Of a DNA stretch of 42,720 bases, positions 16,484-23,664 are shown piece after piece. Each line of letters starts with the position of its first letter. Position 1 is the first letter of the stretch. This DNA is from Emticicia sp. GTDB taxonomy: Bacteria > Bacteroidota > Bacteroidia > Cytophagales > Spirosomataceae. A program made the position numbers and the translations under genes. The stretch is from positions 1 through 42,720 of the forward strand of contig JAFEIL010000147.1 of the NCBI GenBank assembly GCA_017495105.1, read 5' to 3'. Under the pieces are notes generated by a model that had not been told where the DNA came from, made no database searches, and saw only the letters and a program-made list of their open reading frames with translations.

Positions 16484-16733
16484 AGAGAACGTATCTAAGA
16501 AACTTTTTATACTTACTGATTTATTACTCATGGTCTTCTGCACGAAACCCTGAGGGCATTGGTCTTAGCAAATAGGGATAATCTAAGAACACCAAAAACA
16601 GATACAAAGTATTAAAGCAGACGCCACCTCGTGGAGTGATGACGTTAATTTTTCTTACTATTCATCTGATATCAATACCTTTTTACCTCCAAATAAACTT
16701 TGTATTCCTATAATTACCTATTTTTTCCAATCA

Positions 16734-16868
16734 TTAATTTGAGGAGCCTGTAACCAAAATCGCCTGTGTGACCCTGTCAATACTTAACTGTGCTAAAGTT
16801 TTTGGCTCTTTTGATGCCTCCAAAACTACCGCACCTACGGCCCCGTCTAGCTTTGAAATTTTCATCAT
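16734..16868 (-). CDS. Possible small protein divergent from the TPR gene (44 aa)
   Basis: An ATG-started frame of 44 codons begins MMKISKLDGAVGAVV and ends LVTGSSN before TAA. The SKLDGA-like opening recalls short peptide precursors, but no Gly-Gly cleavage site is present and no processing genes are nearby. The duplicated copy of this region (18584-18625) keeps the start MMKMSK but stops after 13 codons, so either the frame is not under selection or the second copy was cut by the duplication junction. Unidentified; it may be chance. Confidence 0.25.
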   Translation of the reverse strand: MMKISKLDGAVGAVVLEASKEPKTLAQLSIDRVTQAILVTGSSN

Positions 16869-16949
16869 AACTTCACTTTATACGCTTTCCCATTTTTGTA
16901 TTTAATAATATAAACTTAATAATTTTTTAATTATTAACAGTGTCCTAAA

Positions 16950-16982
16950 TTGGGGTTCATTGTATCGTTTTACTTATTTTTG
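16950..16982 (+). promoter_or_regulatory. Promoter of TPR gene copy 1
   Basis: TTG at 16950-16952, a 22-bp spacer and TATTTTTG at 16975-16982. The same elements with the same spacing recur before copy 2 (18709-18741) although the surrounding bases have diverged, which supports function. Confidence 0.6.
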
Positions 16983-16986
16983 TGAA

Positions 16987-17006
16987 AACCTATTCAAGGA
17001 CAAGAC
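16987..17006 (+). repeat. 20-bp direct repeat R1
   Basis: AACCTATTCAAGGACAAGAC. Related copies lie at 18563 (R2), 18746 (R3) and 20812 (R4). R1 and R2 bracket cassette 1; R3 and R4 bracket cassette 2. Confidence 0.75.
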
Positions 17007-17018
17007 AATCACTAAATA

Positions 17019-18365
17019 ATGAAAATATTTTCCCTTACAATAACCTTTCTTTGCTATACCTATTTTTCATTTGCTCAGGATGTAAAAAAAAATGACAGCC
17101 TGCTTAAAGTGCTTGCCGCTGCCAAAAATGATACCGAAAAAATTAATGCATTGAGTGGTATATCATACAATTATTTGAACTCAAATCCCGACAGCAGTGC
17201 ATGGTATGCACAGCAGGCATTGACTTTGGCTAAAAAAACAAATGATGAAAAGGCAATAATTGGTTGCATGAATGGTATTGGCAATGCATTATCTGTTACG
17301 GGAAACGTTACCGCTTCCCTTCAAATATATTTGGAAGTTTTAGAGAGGAGTGAAAAACTGAAGTATGATTCATTGATTTCCGTTGCTTTGAATAATATTG
17401 CAACTGTGTACGGAGAACAAGGTGATTATAAACAGGCAATTAGCTATAACTTGCGTAGCCTATCGATTAATGGTGAAGCAAAGCATAATACACGCGATAT
17501 TAAATTAATAACATTTATGAACCTTGGCAGTAACTATGAAGCGACAAATCAGTTAGATTCTGCCCTACATTACACAAATAAGGCATATCTACTTGCACGA
17601 AAAAATGACCCATTATTAGGTTCTATTCTGTTAACCATGGGTATTATACAATCTGGGTTGGGTCACGATGAAATTGCTTTACTCTATTATCGAAAAGCTG
17701 TGGCGGCAAATCAATTCGCTGAAAATTATTTTTCCCTAAGTGAAACTTATTATTTTATGGCAGAACTTTTTAAACGCACTGGCCATCCTGATTCAGTTGC
17801 TGTTTACATAAAAAAGTCTTACCAAACAGCTTTAAAAGTATCTTATAAGAGTGTAATGTTTGAAGCATCAACATTGCTGGCTGCTTTTTTTGAAAAAAGT
17901 AACTGTGATAGTTCCATGAAATATTCAAAATTGAGCATAGCACTAAAAGACAGTTTATTTGACGAAGAAAAAATAAAGCAGCTGCAAAGCCTTACAATTA
18001 ATGAACAACTAAGACAATCAAAAATAGCAGAAGAAAAAGAACTGGCTGCCAAAGAAAGCAATAAGAATTTACAGATGGCTGGTATTGGAGGTTTTATTCC
18101 TTTGTTTTTTAGTATTAGCTTACTTTTTAGTAAGAAAAGGGTCAACCGCAAAATTATTGATGCCCTTGGCCTGCTGCTACTTCTATTTTTCTTTCAGTTT
18201 ATTTCGCTGATTATAGATCAATTCCTTGATCCATTGTATAATTACAGTACCTTACTCAAGTTTTCGTTGAAAGTTGGCACTGCGGTGCTACTTATTCCTG
18301 TCAAGAAAATGTCAGAGCGTTTGGTAAACGAAAAAATTGTACTTAAAACAGAGGTTTCCCGCTAG
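17019..18365 (+). CDS. TPR-repeat protein with C-terminal membrane domain, copy 1
   Basis: 448 aa. A cleavable signal peptide (MKIFSLTITFLCYTYFSFAQ) is followed by about six tetratricopeptide repeats (residues 40-300), recognisable by spaced A-x-Y and G-x-Y-x-x-A patterns such as YGEQGDYKQAISY. A charged helix (EEKELAAKESNKN) leads into about three hydrophobic segments (residues 350-435). The layout is that of Bacteroidota TPR sensor kinases without the kinase domain. It should sit in the inner membrane with the TPR part in the periplasm and probably bind a partner protein; the role is unknown. Gene copy 2 (18778) is its tandem paralogue, about three quarters identical by eye. Here the frame ends TEVSR, two residues longer than copy 2. 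Confidence 0.85.
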   Translation: MKIFSLTITFLCYTYFSFAQDVKKNDSLLKVLAAAKNDTEKINALSGISYNYLNSNPDSSAWYAQQALTLAKKTNDEKAIIGCMNGIGNALSVTGNVTASLQIYLEVLERSEKLKYDSLISVALNNIATVYGEQGDYKQAISYNLRSLSINGEAKHNTRDIKLITFMNLGSNYEATNQLDSALHYTNKAYLLARKNDPLLGSILLTMGIIQSGLGHDEIALLYYRKAVAANQFAENYFSLSETYYFMAELFKRTGHPDSVAVYIKKSYQTALKVSYKSVMFEASTLLAAFFEKSNCDSSMKYSKLSIALKDSLFDEEKIKQLQSLTINEQLRQSKIAEEKELAAKESNKNLQMAGIGGFIPLFFSISLLFSKKRVNRKIIDALGLLLLLFFFQFISLIIDQFLDPLYNYSTLLKFSLKVGTAVLLIPVKKMSERLVNEKIVLKTEVSR

Positions 18366-18562
18366 TTCACGTTTGCAAAATGCTGGACTTAAAGAATTGT
18401 TGGTTTGCAGCTAAACAAACCAACCATAAAAACCTTTGATTTATCGTTTATTGTTGGAAAGTGGCATGGTTCCACTTCGCTTACAAATCCTTCTATTTAT
18501 AAAGTTCATCATCAAAGATACAGGCTAATTGTTCTCGCCATTTGTTCATATATTATAATGTA
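18358..18562 (+). repeat. Palindromic tail element, copy 1
   Basis: It aligns with 20605-20811 over its length. A perfect 9-bp hairpin (GTTGGTTTG / CAAACCAAC, loop 8) is at 18399-18424. The outer arm ATGCTGGACTTAAAGAA is intact, but its partner near 18490-18510 has decayed. Confidence 0.65.
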
Positions 18563-18582
18563 AACCTATTTTAGGACAAGAC
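18563..18582 (+). repeat. 20-bp direct repeat R2
   Basis: AACCTATTTTAGGACAAGAC, 18 of 20 positions identical to R1. It closes cassette 1, 1,576 bp after R1. Confidence 0.75.
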
Positions 18583-18583
18583 T

Positions 18584-18625
18584 CTACAGTACGGGCGTTC
18601 CCGTTTCCTTTGACATTTTCATCAT
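18584..18625 (-). pseudogene. Shortened copy of the small divergent ORF
   Basis: An ATG-ATG start and the residues MMKMSK match the first six of the 16868 ORF, but a TAG stops the frame after 13 codons, directly beside repeat R2. The tandem duplication junction probably fell here. Confidence 0.3.
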
Positions 18626-18708
18626 AATTCCACTTGATGCGTTTTCCCATTTTTACACTATTTTAATATAAAGTTAATAATTTTTTAATTTTAAAGCGTA
18701 TCCTTTAA

Positions 18709-18741
18709 TTGGGTTACATTATATTGTTTTACTTATTTTTG
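18709..18741 (+). promoter_or_regulatory. Promoter of TPR gene copy 2
   Basis: TTG at 18709-18711, 22-bp spacer, TATTTTTG at 18734-18741, as in copy 1. Confidence 0.6.
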
Positions 18742-18745
18742 TGCA

Positions 18746-18765
18746 AACCTTTTCAAGGACAAGAC
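18746..18765 (+). repeat. 20-bp direct repeat R3
   Basis: AACCTTTTCAAGGACAAGAC, one mismatch to R1, in the leader of TPR copy 2. Confidence 0.75.
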
Positions 18766-18777
18766 AATCAATAAATA

Positions 18778-20118
18778 ATGAAAATATTTTTCCTTACAAT
18801 AACCTTTCTTAGCTTTACCTATTTTTCATTTGCTCAGGATATAAAAAAAATTGACAGCCTGCTTAAAGAGCTCGCTGTTGCCAAAAATGATACCGCAAAA
18901 GTTTGGGCGATGCAGGATTTGTCATTCAATTATTTGTACTCAAATCCTGACAAAAGTGCATGGTATGCTCAGCAAGCATTAACTTTGGCAAAAAAAATAA
19001 ACGATGAAAGTACTGTAATAAGTTGTATGATTGATATTGGTTGTGCATTAAGTGTTACAGGAAGCTATACTGCCTCCCTTCAAATTTTATTGTCAGCTTT
19101 AGAGAGAAGCGAAAAGCTGAAGGATGAGGAATTGATTTCCGAGGCTTTGACTGACATTGCCGAAGTGTATAAAAGTCTGGGGGATTACAAAAAAGCTATT
19201 AGCTATGGTTTGCAGGGTTTGGCAATGGATATTGAGCAAGCCGATACCACCAGTCAAATGATTAGTTATCTAAATCTTGGCATATACTATGAAAAGTCAA
19301 AGCGGTTAGATTCTGCCTTACTTTACATAAACAAGGCATATTTACTTGCACAGGAAATAGATGATACAGAACCACTAGGTGATATTATGCTTAGCTTGGG
19401 TGATATCTATTCTGGGTTGGGGAAAGATGAAATTGCTCTATCTTATTATAGGAAAGCATTGTTAGCAAATCAATTCGTAGGAAATAATGTATTACTCGGT
19501 AATTCTTATTTTGCAATGGCAAAGCTTTTTAAACGTACCGGCCATCCCGATTCAGTTTCTATTTACATAAAAAAGTCTTACGAAACATCTTTAAAAGTAT
19601 CTGATAAGAGTGGGATGTTTGAGGCAGTCACGATGTTGGCTGCTTTTTATGAAAAAAGTAACTGCGACAGTTCCTTAAAATATTTAAAATTGAGCATGGC
19701 ACTTAAAGACAGTTTATTTGACCAGGAAAAAGTAAAGCAGCTACAAAGCCTTACCATTAATGAACAACTAAGGCAATCAAAAATAGAAGAAGAAAAAAAA
19801 CTGGCTGCCAAAGAAAGTAATAAGAATTTACAGATGGCCGGTATTGGTGGTTTTATTCCTTTGCTTTTTGGTATAAGCTTGCTGTTTAGTAAGAAAAGGG
19901 TAAACCGCAAAATTATTGATATACTTGGCCTGCTGATACTTCTATTTTTCTTTCAGTTTATTTCGCTGATTATAGATCAATACCTCGATGCACTGTATAA
20001 TCAAAGTACCTTACTTAAGTTTTCGTTGAAGGTAGGCACTGCTGTGTTACTTATTCCTGTCAAGAAAATTTCAGAGCGTTGGGTAAACGAAAGAATTGTA
20101 CGTAAAACAGAGGTTTAA
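18778..20118 (+). CDS. TPR-repeat protein with C-terminal membrane domain, copy 2
   Basis: 446 aa, the tandem paralogue of the gene at 17019. It has the same signal peptide pattern (MKIFFLTITFLSFTYFSFAQ), the TPR array and three C-terminal hydrophobic segments. The C-terminal third, from KQLQSLTINEQLRQSKI to the end, is nearly identical to copy 1, whereas the TPR region (for example YKSLGDYKKAISYGLQGL) has diverged more. That pattern would fit a common membrane part with changing partner specificity. The frame ends KTEV; the stop TAA lies at the junction where a 488-bp block is present that copy 1 lacks. Function unknown. Confidence 0.85.
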   Translation: MKIFFLTITFLSFTYFSFAQDIKKIDSLLKELAVAKNDTAKVWAMQDLSFNYLYSNPDKSAWYAQQALTLAKKINDESTVISCMIDIGCALSVTGSYTASLQILLSALERSEKLKDEELISEALTDIAEVYKSLGDYKKAISYGLQGLAMDIEQADTTSQMISYLNLGIYYEKSKRLDSALLYINKAYLLAQEIDDTEPLGDIMLSLGDIYSGLGKDEIALSYYRKALLANQFVGNNVLLGNSYFAMAKLFKRTGHPDSVSIYIKKSYETSLKVSDKSGMFEAVTMLAAFYEKSNCDSSLKYLKLSMALKDSLFDQEKVKQLQSLTINEQLRQSKIEEEKKLAAKESNKNLQMAGIGGFIPLLFGISLLFSKKRVNRKIIDILGLLILLFFFQFISLIIDQYLDALYNQSTLLKFSLKVGTAVLLIPVKKISERWVNERIVRKTEV

Positions 20119-20270
20119 AAACAGTCTAACCATCAAAACATTTCGACCAACAGGCATCAAGTCCAAAATTTGCTCAAGTAATAAAGAATGTAATTTAAGA
20201 AACCAAAATCATAACAAAACTAAAAAAATAAATATTGGTGCTGCGATTATAAAAATCATTTCCGCTATTT

Positions 20271-20295
20271 AATAGGTTTGCTCCGCAAACCTATT
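20271..20295. repeat. Hairpin next to the 21-bp array
   Basis: AATAGGTTTGC and GCAAACCTATT are perfect complements around a TCC loop. Confidence 0.8.
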
Positions 20296-20324
20296 TATTC
20301 TAATTGCGGTTGCATTTATTATCA

Positions 20325-20576
20325 CCGCTAAACAATTTCTAACGACCGCTTTTATATTTATTGGTACCGCATTTTAATTTATGCCTCCCGCAGTTTAATT
20401 TATTACGACCGCGGTTTAATTTATGCCTTCCGCAGTTTAATTTATTACGACCGCGGTTTAATTTATTACGACCGCAGTTTAATTTATTACGACCGCAGTT
20501 TAATTTATTACGACCGCGGTTTAATTTATGCCTTCCGCAGTTTAATTTATTACGTCCGCGATTATAATTATAACAA
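20325..20576. repeat. 21-bp tandem array, 12 units
   Basis: Twelve contiguous units start at 20325 and every 21 bp after it, each beginning CCGC. The consensus is CCGCAGTTTAATTTATTACGA with a second form ending TATGCCTT. Central units are nearly identical, and the first two and the last are degenerate. Because 21 is a multiple of 3 a heptapeptide frame stays open through it, but that is a consequence of the period. Confidence 0.92.
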
Positions 20577-20604
20577 CCGCCGAAAGGAAAAGAAATAAAT
20601 TAAA

Positions 20605-20811
20605 CCCGCTAGTTCACATTTGCAAAATGCTGGACTTAAAGAATTGTTGGTTTGCAGCTAACCAAACCAACCATAAAACCCATTCATTTATCCTTCATGT
20701 TTAGATTATGTCGTAGTTTTTCGCTTCGGTTGCAAATCCTTCTGTTCTTAAAGTCCAGCATCATAGATGTGGGCTAATTATTCTTGCCATTTGTTTACAT
20801 ATATTTATGTA
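20605..20811 (+). repeat. Palindromic tail element, copy 2
   Basis: Outer arms at 20627-20643 (ATGCTGGACTTAAAGAA) and 20745-20761 pair at 16 of 17 positions. Inside lies the GTTGGTTTG/CAAACCAAC-type hairpin, and a second small hairpin (TTTACATA / TATGTAAA, 20794-20813) closes the element. The folded shape resembles a structured RNA or a recombination-site hairpin. Confidence 0.7.
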
Positions 20812-20831
20812 AATCTATTTTTGAACAAGAC
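20812..20831 (+). repeat. 20-bp direct repeat R4
   Basis: AATCTATTTTTGAACAAGAC, a more diverged relative of R1-R3. The R3-R4 distance is 2,066 bp, or 1,578 bp without the 488-bp block, almost exactly the R1-R2 distance. Confidence 0.65.
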
Positions 20832-20843
20832 AGCTTAAAACTT

Positions 20844-22241
20844 CTATAAAATATACTTGCTCAAATCTCGGTTCTTGACTAAACCTGAAAGACGTTGAGC
20901 AACTAACTCTTTGGTGATAATGATTGTAGAATCCATGATTATATTATCTGGCACATCAAACATAATTTCGTTGAGTAAATGACTCATAACAGTTTGTAGC
21001 CTTCTTGCACCGATATTTTCTACTTCGCTATTGGCTTCAAATGCAATATGAGCAAGCTCACGAAGTGCTTCATCATCAAATGTTAGCGTAACACCTTCAG
21101 ATTCGAGCATAGCAATATATTGCTTCGTAAGGGCATTTTTGGGTGCTTTCAGAATCTGATAGAAATTATCTTCGGTCAAGCTTTCAAGCTCGACTCTAAT
21201 TGGGAAACGCCCTTGTAATTCGGGAATCAAATCAGAAGGTTTCGATACATGAAACGCTCCTGCGGCTACAAATAAAATATGGTCGGTTTTTACAGTTCCA
21301 TGTTTGGTATTTACGGCACTTCCTTCTACGATTGGGAGTAAATCTCGCTGTACACCTTCACGACTTACATCGGCTCCCCCACCCGATTTTGCTCCACTAT
21401 TAGCAATTTTATCTATTTCATCAATAAAAATAATTCCAAGATTTTCGGCTTTCCAGATTGCCTCCTCTTTCACTTCATCCATGTCGATGAGTTTTGAAGC
21501 TTCTTCTTCCAACAAAACTTTTCGAGCTTCAGCAATCGTTAATTTACGTTTTTTGCCTCTTTTTGGCATCATTCCACCCAACATTTCTTGAATATTCATC
21601 ATCGACATATCATCAATTGGGCCACCCATCACACCAATGTTTGGCATTCCGCCGCCTTGCACATCGATTTCTACTTTACGGTGGTCGAGTTCTCCATTAC
21701 GAAGTTTCGAGCGAAAAGCTTCACGGGTTTTCTCATTCAATAAAGATTCAGTATGGTCTTCAATTTCCTTTTTGTTTTCTTCCAATACAAAACCTGCTTC
21801 TTTTTGGTCTTTTACTGGCGGAATCAAAATATCAAGAAGGTGGTCTTCTACTACTTCCAATGCTTTGGCTTTTACCTCTTCTTTCTTGGCAATTTTCACC
21901 ATATTTACGGCCTGCTCTACCAAATCACGCACCATGCTTTCGCAGTCACGCCCAACATAGCCTACTTCGGTAAATTTTGAAGCTTCAACTTTTACAAATG
22001 GAGCATCAGCAATTTTGGCCAATCGGCGAGCAATTTCGGTTTTACCAACGCCAGTTGAGCCAATCATCAAGATATTATTCGGAATAATTTCGGCAACCAT
22101 ATCGGCAACCGCATTCATTCTTCTCCAACGATTACGAAGAGCAATAGCCACATTTCGCTTAGCTTCTTTTTGTCCGATTATATACTTATCGAGTTCGTTT
22201 ACGATTTGTTGTGGTGTAAGGTTCTCTATTTTTTTAGACAT
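20844..22241 (-). CDS. hslU: HslU, ATPase subunit of the HslVU protease
   Basis: 465 aa, the usual length. It opens with LTPQQIVNELDKYIIGQKEAKRNVAIALRNRWRR (in part), Walker A GSTGVGKTE at 61-69, pore motif GYVGRD at 94-99 and Walker B FIDEID at 272-277. The intermediate I-domain (about 110-240) is present, as is the sensor region (GRFPIRVELESL). The C-terminus DLSKYIL is the tail that inserts into HslV. HslU unfolds substrate proteins in the cytoplasm and feeds them to the HslV peptidase. hslV is not adjacent here. A good minus-strand promoter lies about 55 bp upstream of the ATG. Confidence 0.97.
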   Translation of the reverse strand: MSKKIENLTPQQIVNELDKYIIGQKEAKRNVAIALRNRWRRMNAVADMVAEIIPNNILMIGSTGVGKTEIARRLAKIADAPFVKVEASKFTEVGYVGRDCESMVRDLVEQAVNMVKIAKKEEVKAKALEVVEDHLLDILIPPVKDQKEAGFVLEENKKEIEDHTESLLNEKTREAFRSKLRNGELDHRKVEIDVQGGGMPNIGVMGGPIDDMSMMNIQEMLGGMMPKRGKKRKLTIAEARKVLLEEEASKLIDMDEVKEEAIWKAENLGIIFIDEIDKIANSGAKSGGGADVSREGVQRDLLPIVEGSAVNTKHGTVKTDHILFVAAGAFHVSKPSDLIPELQGRFPIRVELESLTEDNFYQILKAPKNALTKQYIAMLESEGVTLTFDDEALRELAHIAFEANSEVENIGARRLQTVMSHLLNEIMFDVPDNIIMDSTIIITKELVAQRLSGLVKNRDLSKYIL

Positions 22242-22296
22242 TATTTCAGAAAAATGCTTTATAATAAAAGCTTAGTTTTAGATTAAATAATAATTG

Positions 22297-22326
22297 CAAA
22301 GGTAGCTTTCGTTGTGATAAAACAAA
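22297..22326 (-). promoter_or_regulatory. hslU promoter
   Basis: Read on the minus strand, TTTG (22326-22323), an 18-bp spacer and TACCTTTG (22304-22297) match the Bacteroidota -33/-7 pattern, about 55 bp before the hslU ATG. Confidence 0.6.
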
Positions 22327-22359
22327 ATAGATTATATGAAACACAAGATAAAAAAGGGA

Positions 22360-22578
22360 TTACTCTATTTCTAATTGTTCAATTTTAATATAATCGCGTG
22401 CGTCGTGCGACTGATACCAAGTACCTCTAATGGTAAAAATGGTTTTCTTTACACCGAATGGCTTACCATAATCTTTCTAGAATACTATATAAAATGAAGA
22501 AATCCGTTAAAAGTTCTTTCTATTCTCATGAACATTAATTTTATCATCGATATCTATTTTTAAGTAAGAATATAATAT
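22360..22578 (-). pseudogene. Decayed gene fragment with two in-frame stops
   Basis: One frame reads protein-like through 22360-22578 with internal TAA and TAG codons. The last 38 codons after the TAG (22360-22476) run KDYGKPFGVKKTIFTIRGTW and then an acidic end before TAA, with a composition typical of a real protein terminus. No start codon belongs to it. The family was not recognised. It is either a gene remnant or an unselected open stretch; the former is favoured. Confidence 0.35.
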
Positions 22579-22619
22579 TTATCGACGATTCAACTGATTT
22601 CATATTAAAGAAATGACAA

Positions 22620-23618
22620 TTATTTTTGCCAAATAAGGCTGAATGTTGTTTGTCCTTTAGGAGCGGTTAGAATAGCATGAGAAATACAAAAATCAATCTT
22701 TTTAATACGAAGACTTGCACCAAAAGAGAATCCAGCAGCACCACCTAAACCATTGACGAGTAATTCTTTACGACGTAGAAAGTTATAACCAAAAAGCAAA
22801 TTAAAGTTCTTATGAATGAGTAGTTCAGTACCTATTACAAAATGACGAGAAATCTTATCAGCAATCGAAATTTTCTTCTGAATTTTATTACCTTTCTCAT
22901 CAAAAATATAGTTCGATTCGATATCATTATAAGAAATATCAAATACATATAAATGATGCCCTGTAAGTGAAAAACGCACCGGCATATATTTAGGTTTGAA
23001 TGTAGCTCCGAGTTGTAAATCGAAAGGAATATCGGGGCGAATTGTACCGTATGATTTCAGTACATAACCAACATTTTTAGCTGCTAAACCAACGCTAAAT
23101 TCATGAACTGGATGCCGAAAAGTAGCCCCCCAATCAGTCGTTAACGCTATCGAATTATAAGACTCAAGAACCGAGCCTACCAATTTTGCCGATACCCCAA
23201 ATGTGATATATTTTTCTTTTCGGGCATAAACACCTGCTAAAACGAAGTCATTAGCCGAAAATTCGTTTGTCAAATTTCCGACAGCATCGGTTCCTTGAAA
23301 TGTACCGTAATGAAGATTTTGTAAGCTAAAAGCCCAAGTGCCTTTTAAGCGGATTTGAGGCACATAATTGAGTGTCAAATAATTGCTTTGTGCTAAATAT
23401 GGCGAATAACTAAGACCGATTTGTCCACGTTGAGAAGAATCGAGCAAAGCAGGATTAGACGAAATAAAATTCAAATCTTGACCTGAAACGGATACATTTA
23501 TACCACCAAGAGCATTGATACGTGCGTGGGTAGGCATATTCAAAAACGAAAAACTATTTTGTGCATTTGATGAAAATGCTACAAAAAAAATAGTTAATAT
23601 CAATGCAAGATTTCTCAT
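22620..23618 (-). CDS. porQ: Type IX secretion system protein PorQ
   Basis: 332 aa from the ATG at 23618; a TTG six codons upstream is less likely because the ATG gives a clean signal peptide (MRNLALILTIFFVAFSSNAQ). The mature part opens with SFSFLNMPTHARINALGG and NPALLDSSQRGQIGLSYSPY, the family pattern, and continues with alternating strands of an outer-membrane barrel related to PorV and FadL-like proteins (FGYNFLRRKEL, GFSFGASLRI). PorQ acts with PorU/PorV/PorZ in attaching type IX cargo at the cell surface. The gene starts 46 bp after the 5'-nucleotidase gene, so the two are probably co-transcribed. The rest of the por genes are elsewhere. Confidence 0.9.
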   Translation of the reverse strand: MRNLALILTIFFVAFSSNAQNSFSFLNMPTHARINALGGINVSVSGQDLNFISSNPALLDSSQRGQIGLSYSPYLAQSNYLTLNYVPQIRLKGTWAFSLQNLHYGTFQGTDAVGNLTNEFSANDFVLAGVYARKEKYITFGVSAKLVGSVLESYNSIALTTDWGATFRHPVHEFSVGLAAKNVGYVLKSYGTIRPDIPFDLQLGATFKPKYMPVRFSLTGHHLYVFDISYNDIESNYIFDEKGNKIQKKISIADKISRHFVIGTELLIHKNFNLLFGYNFLRRKELLVNGLGGAAGFSFGASLRIKKIDFCISHAILTAPKGQTTFSLIWQK

Positions 23619-23664
23619 AATGTTAGGCTTATTCAATAATTATAGAATCGAATAAGCTATTTTA

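Larger units (their letters stand above)
16484..17018. other. Intergenic gap upstream of the first TPR cassette
   Basis: This 535-bp gap has nothing recognisable in 16484-16733. The part from about 16790 on is the upstream half of a duplicated unit and aligns with 18583-18777. It contains a small minus-strand ORF (16734-16868), the TPR promoter (16950-16982) and the first 20-bp direct repeat (16987-17006). Confidence 0.6.
18366..18777. other. Tail of cassette 1 and upstream region of cassette 2
   Basis: No gene lies in this 412-bp gap. 18358-18562 is the palindromic tail that also follows copy 2 (20605-20811). 18563-18582 is direct repeat R2, 18584-18625 the shortened relic of the small divergent ORF, 18709-18741 the copy 2 promoter and 18746-18765 direct repeat R3. 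Confidence 0.7.
20117..20604. repeat. 488-bp block present only after TPR copy 2
   Basis: Copy 1 reads GAGGTTT directly into CCCGCTAGTTCAC. In copy 2 the same two flanks are separated by 488 bp (20117-20604), so the boundaries of an insertion here, or a deletion in copy 1, are exact to a few bases. The block holds a hairpin and a 21-bp tandem array and no credible gene. Confidence 0.8.
20119..20843. other. Gene-free stretch between TPR copy 2 and hslU
   Basis: These 725 bp hold the 488-bp block with the 21-bp array, the second palindromic tail (20605-20811), repeat R4 (20812-20831) and the last bases before the hslU stop. No gene is supported. Confidence 0.75.
22242..22619. other. Gap between porQ and hslU with promoter and decayed gene
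   Basis: This 378-bp gap holds the hslU promoter (22297-22326) and a decayed coding segment on the minus strand (22360-22578). Confidence 0.5.

Noticed and set aside
20361-20567. Open frame coding for a heptapeptide repeat (FNLLRPQ-like) over the 21-bp array
   Set aside because: The period of 21 is a multiple of 3, so any frame without a stop in one unit stays open. There is no credible start context and no non-repeat part.
20325-20576. CRISPR array
   Set aside because: Units are contiguous with no unique spacers, and no cas gene is present.
16987-20831. Integron gene-cassette array
   Set aside because: The bracketed units recall cassettes, but the attC core sites were not found, both genes have their own promoters, and no integrase lies in the window.
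21494-21973. 159-codon plus-strand frame inside hslU
   Set aside because: It is antisense to a clear, full-length HslU, has no family features and no promoter.
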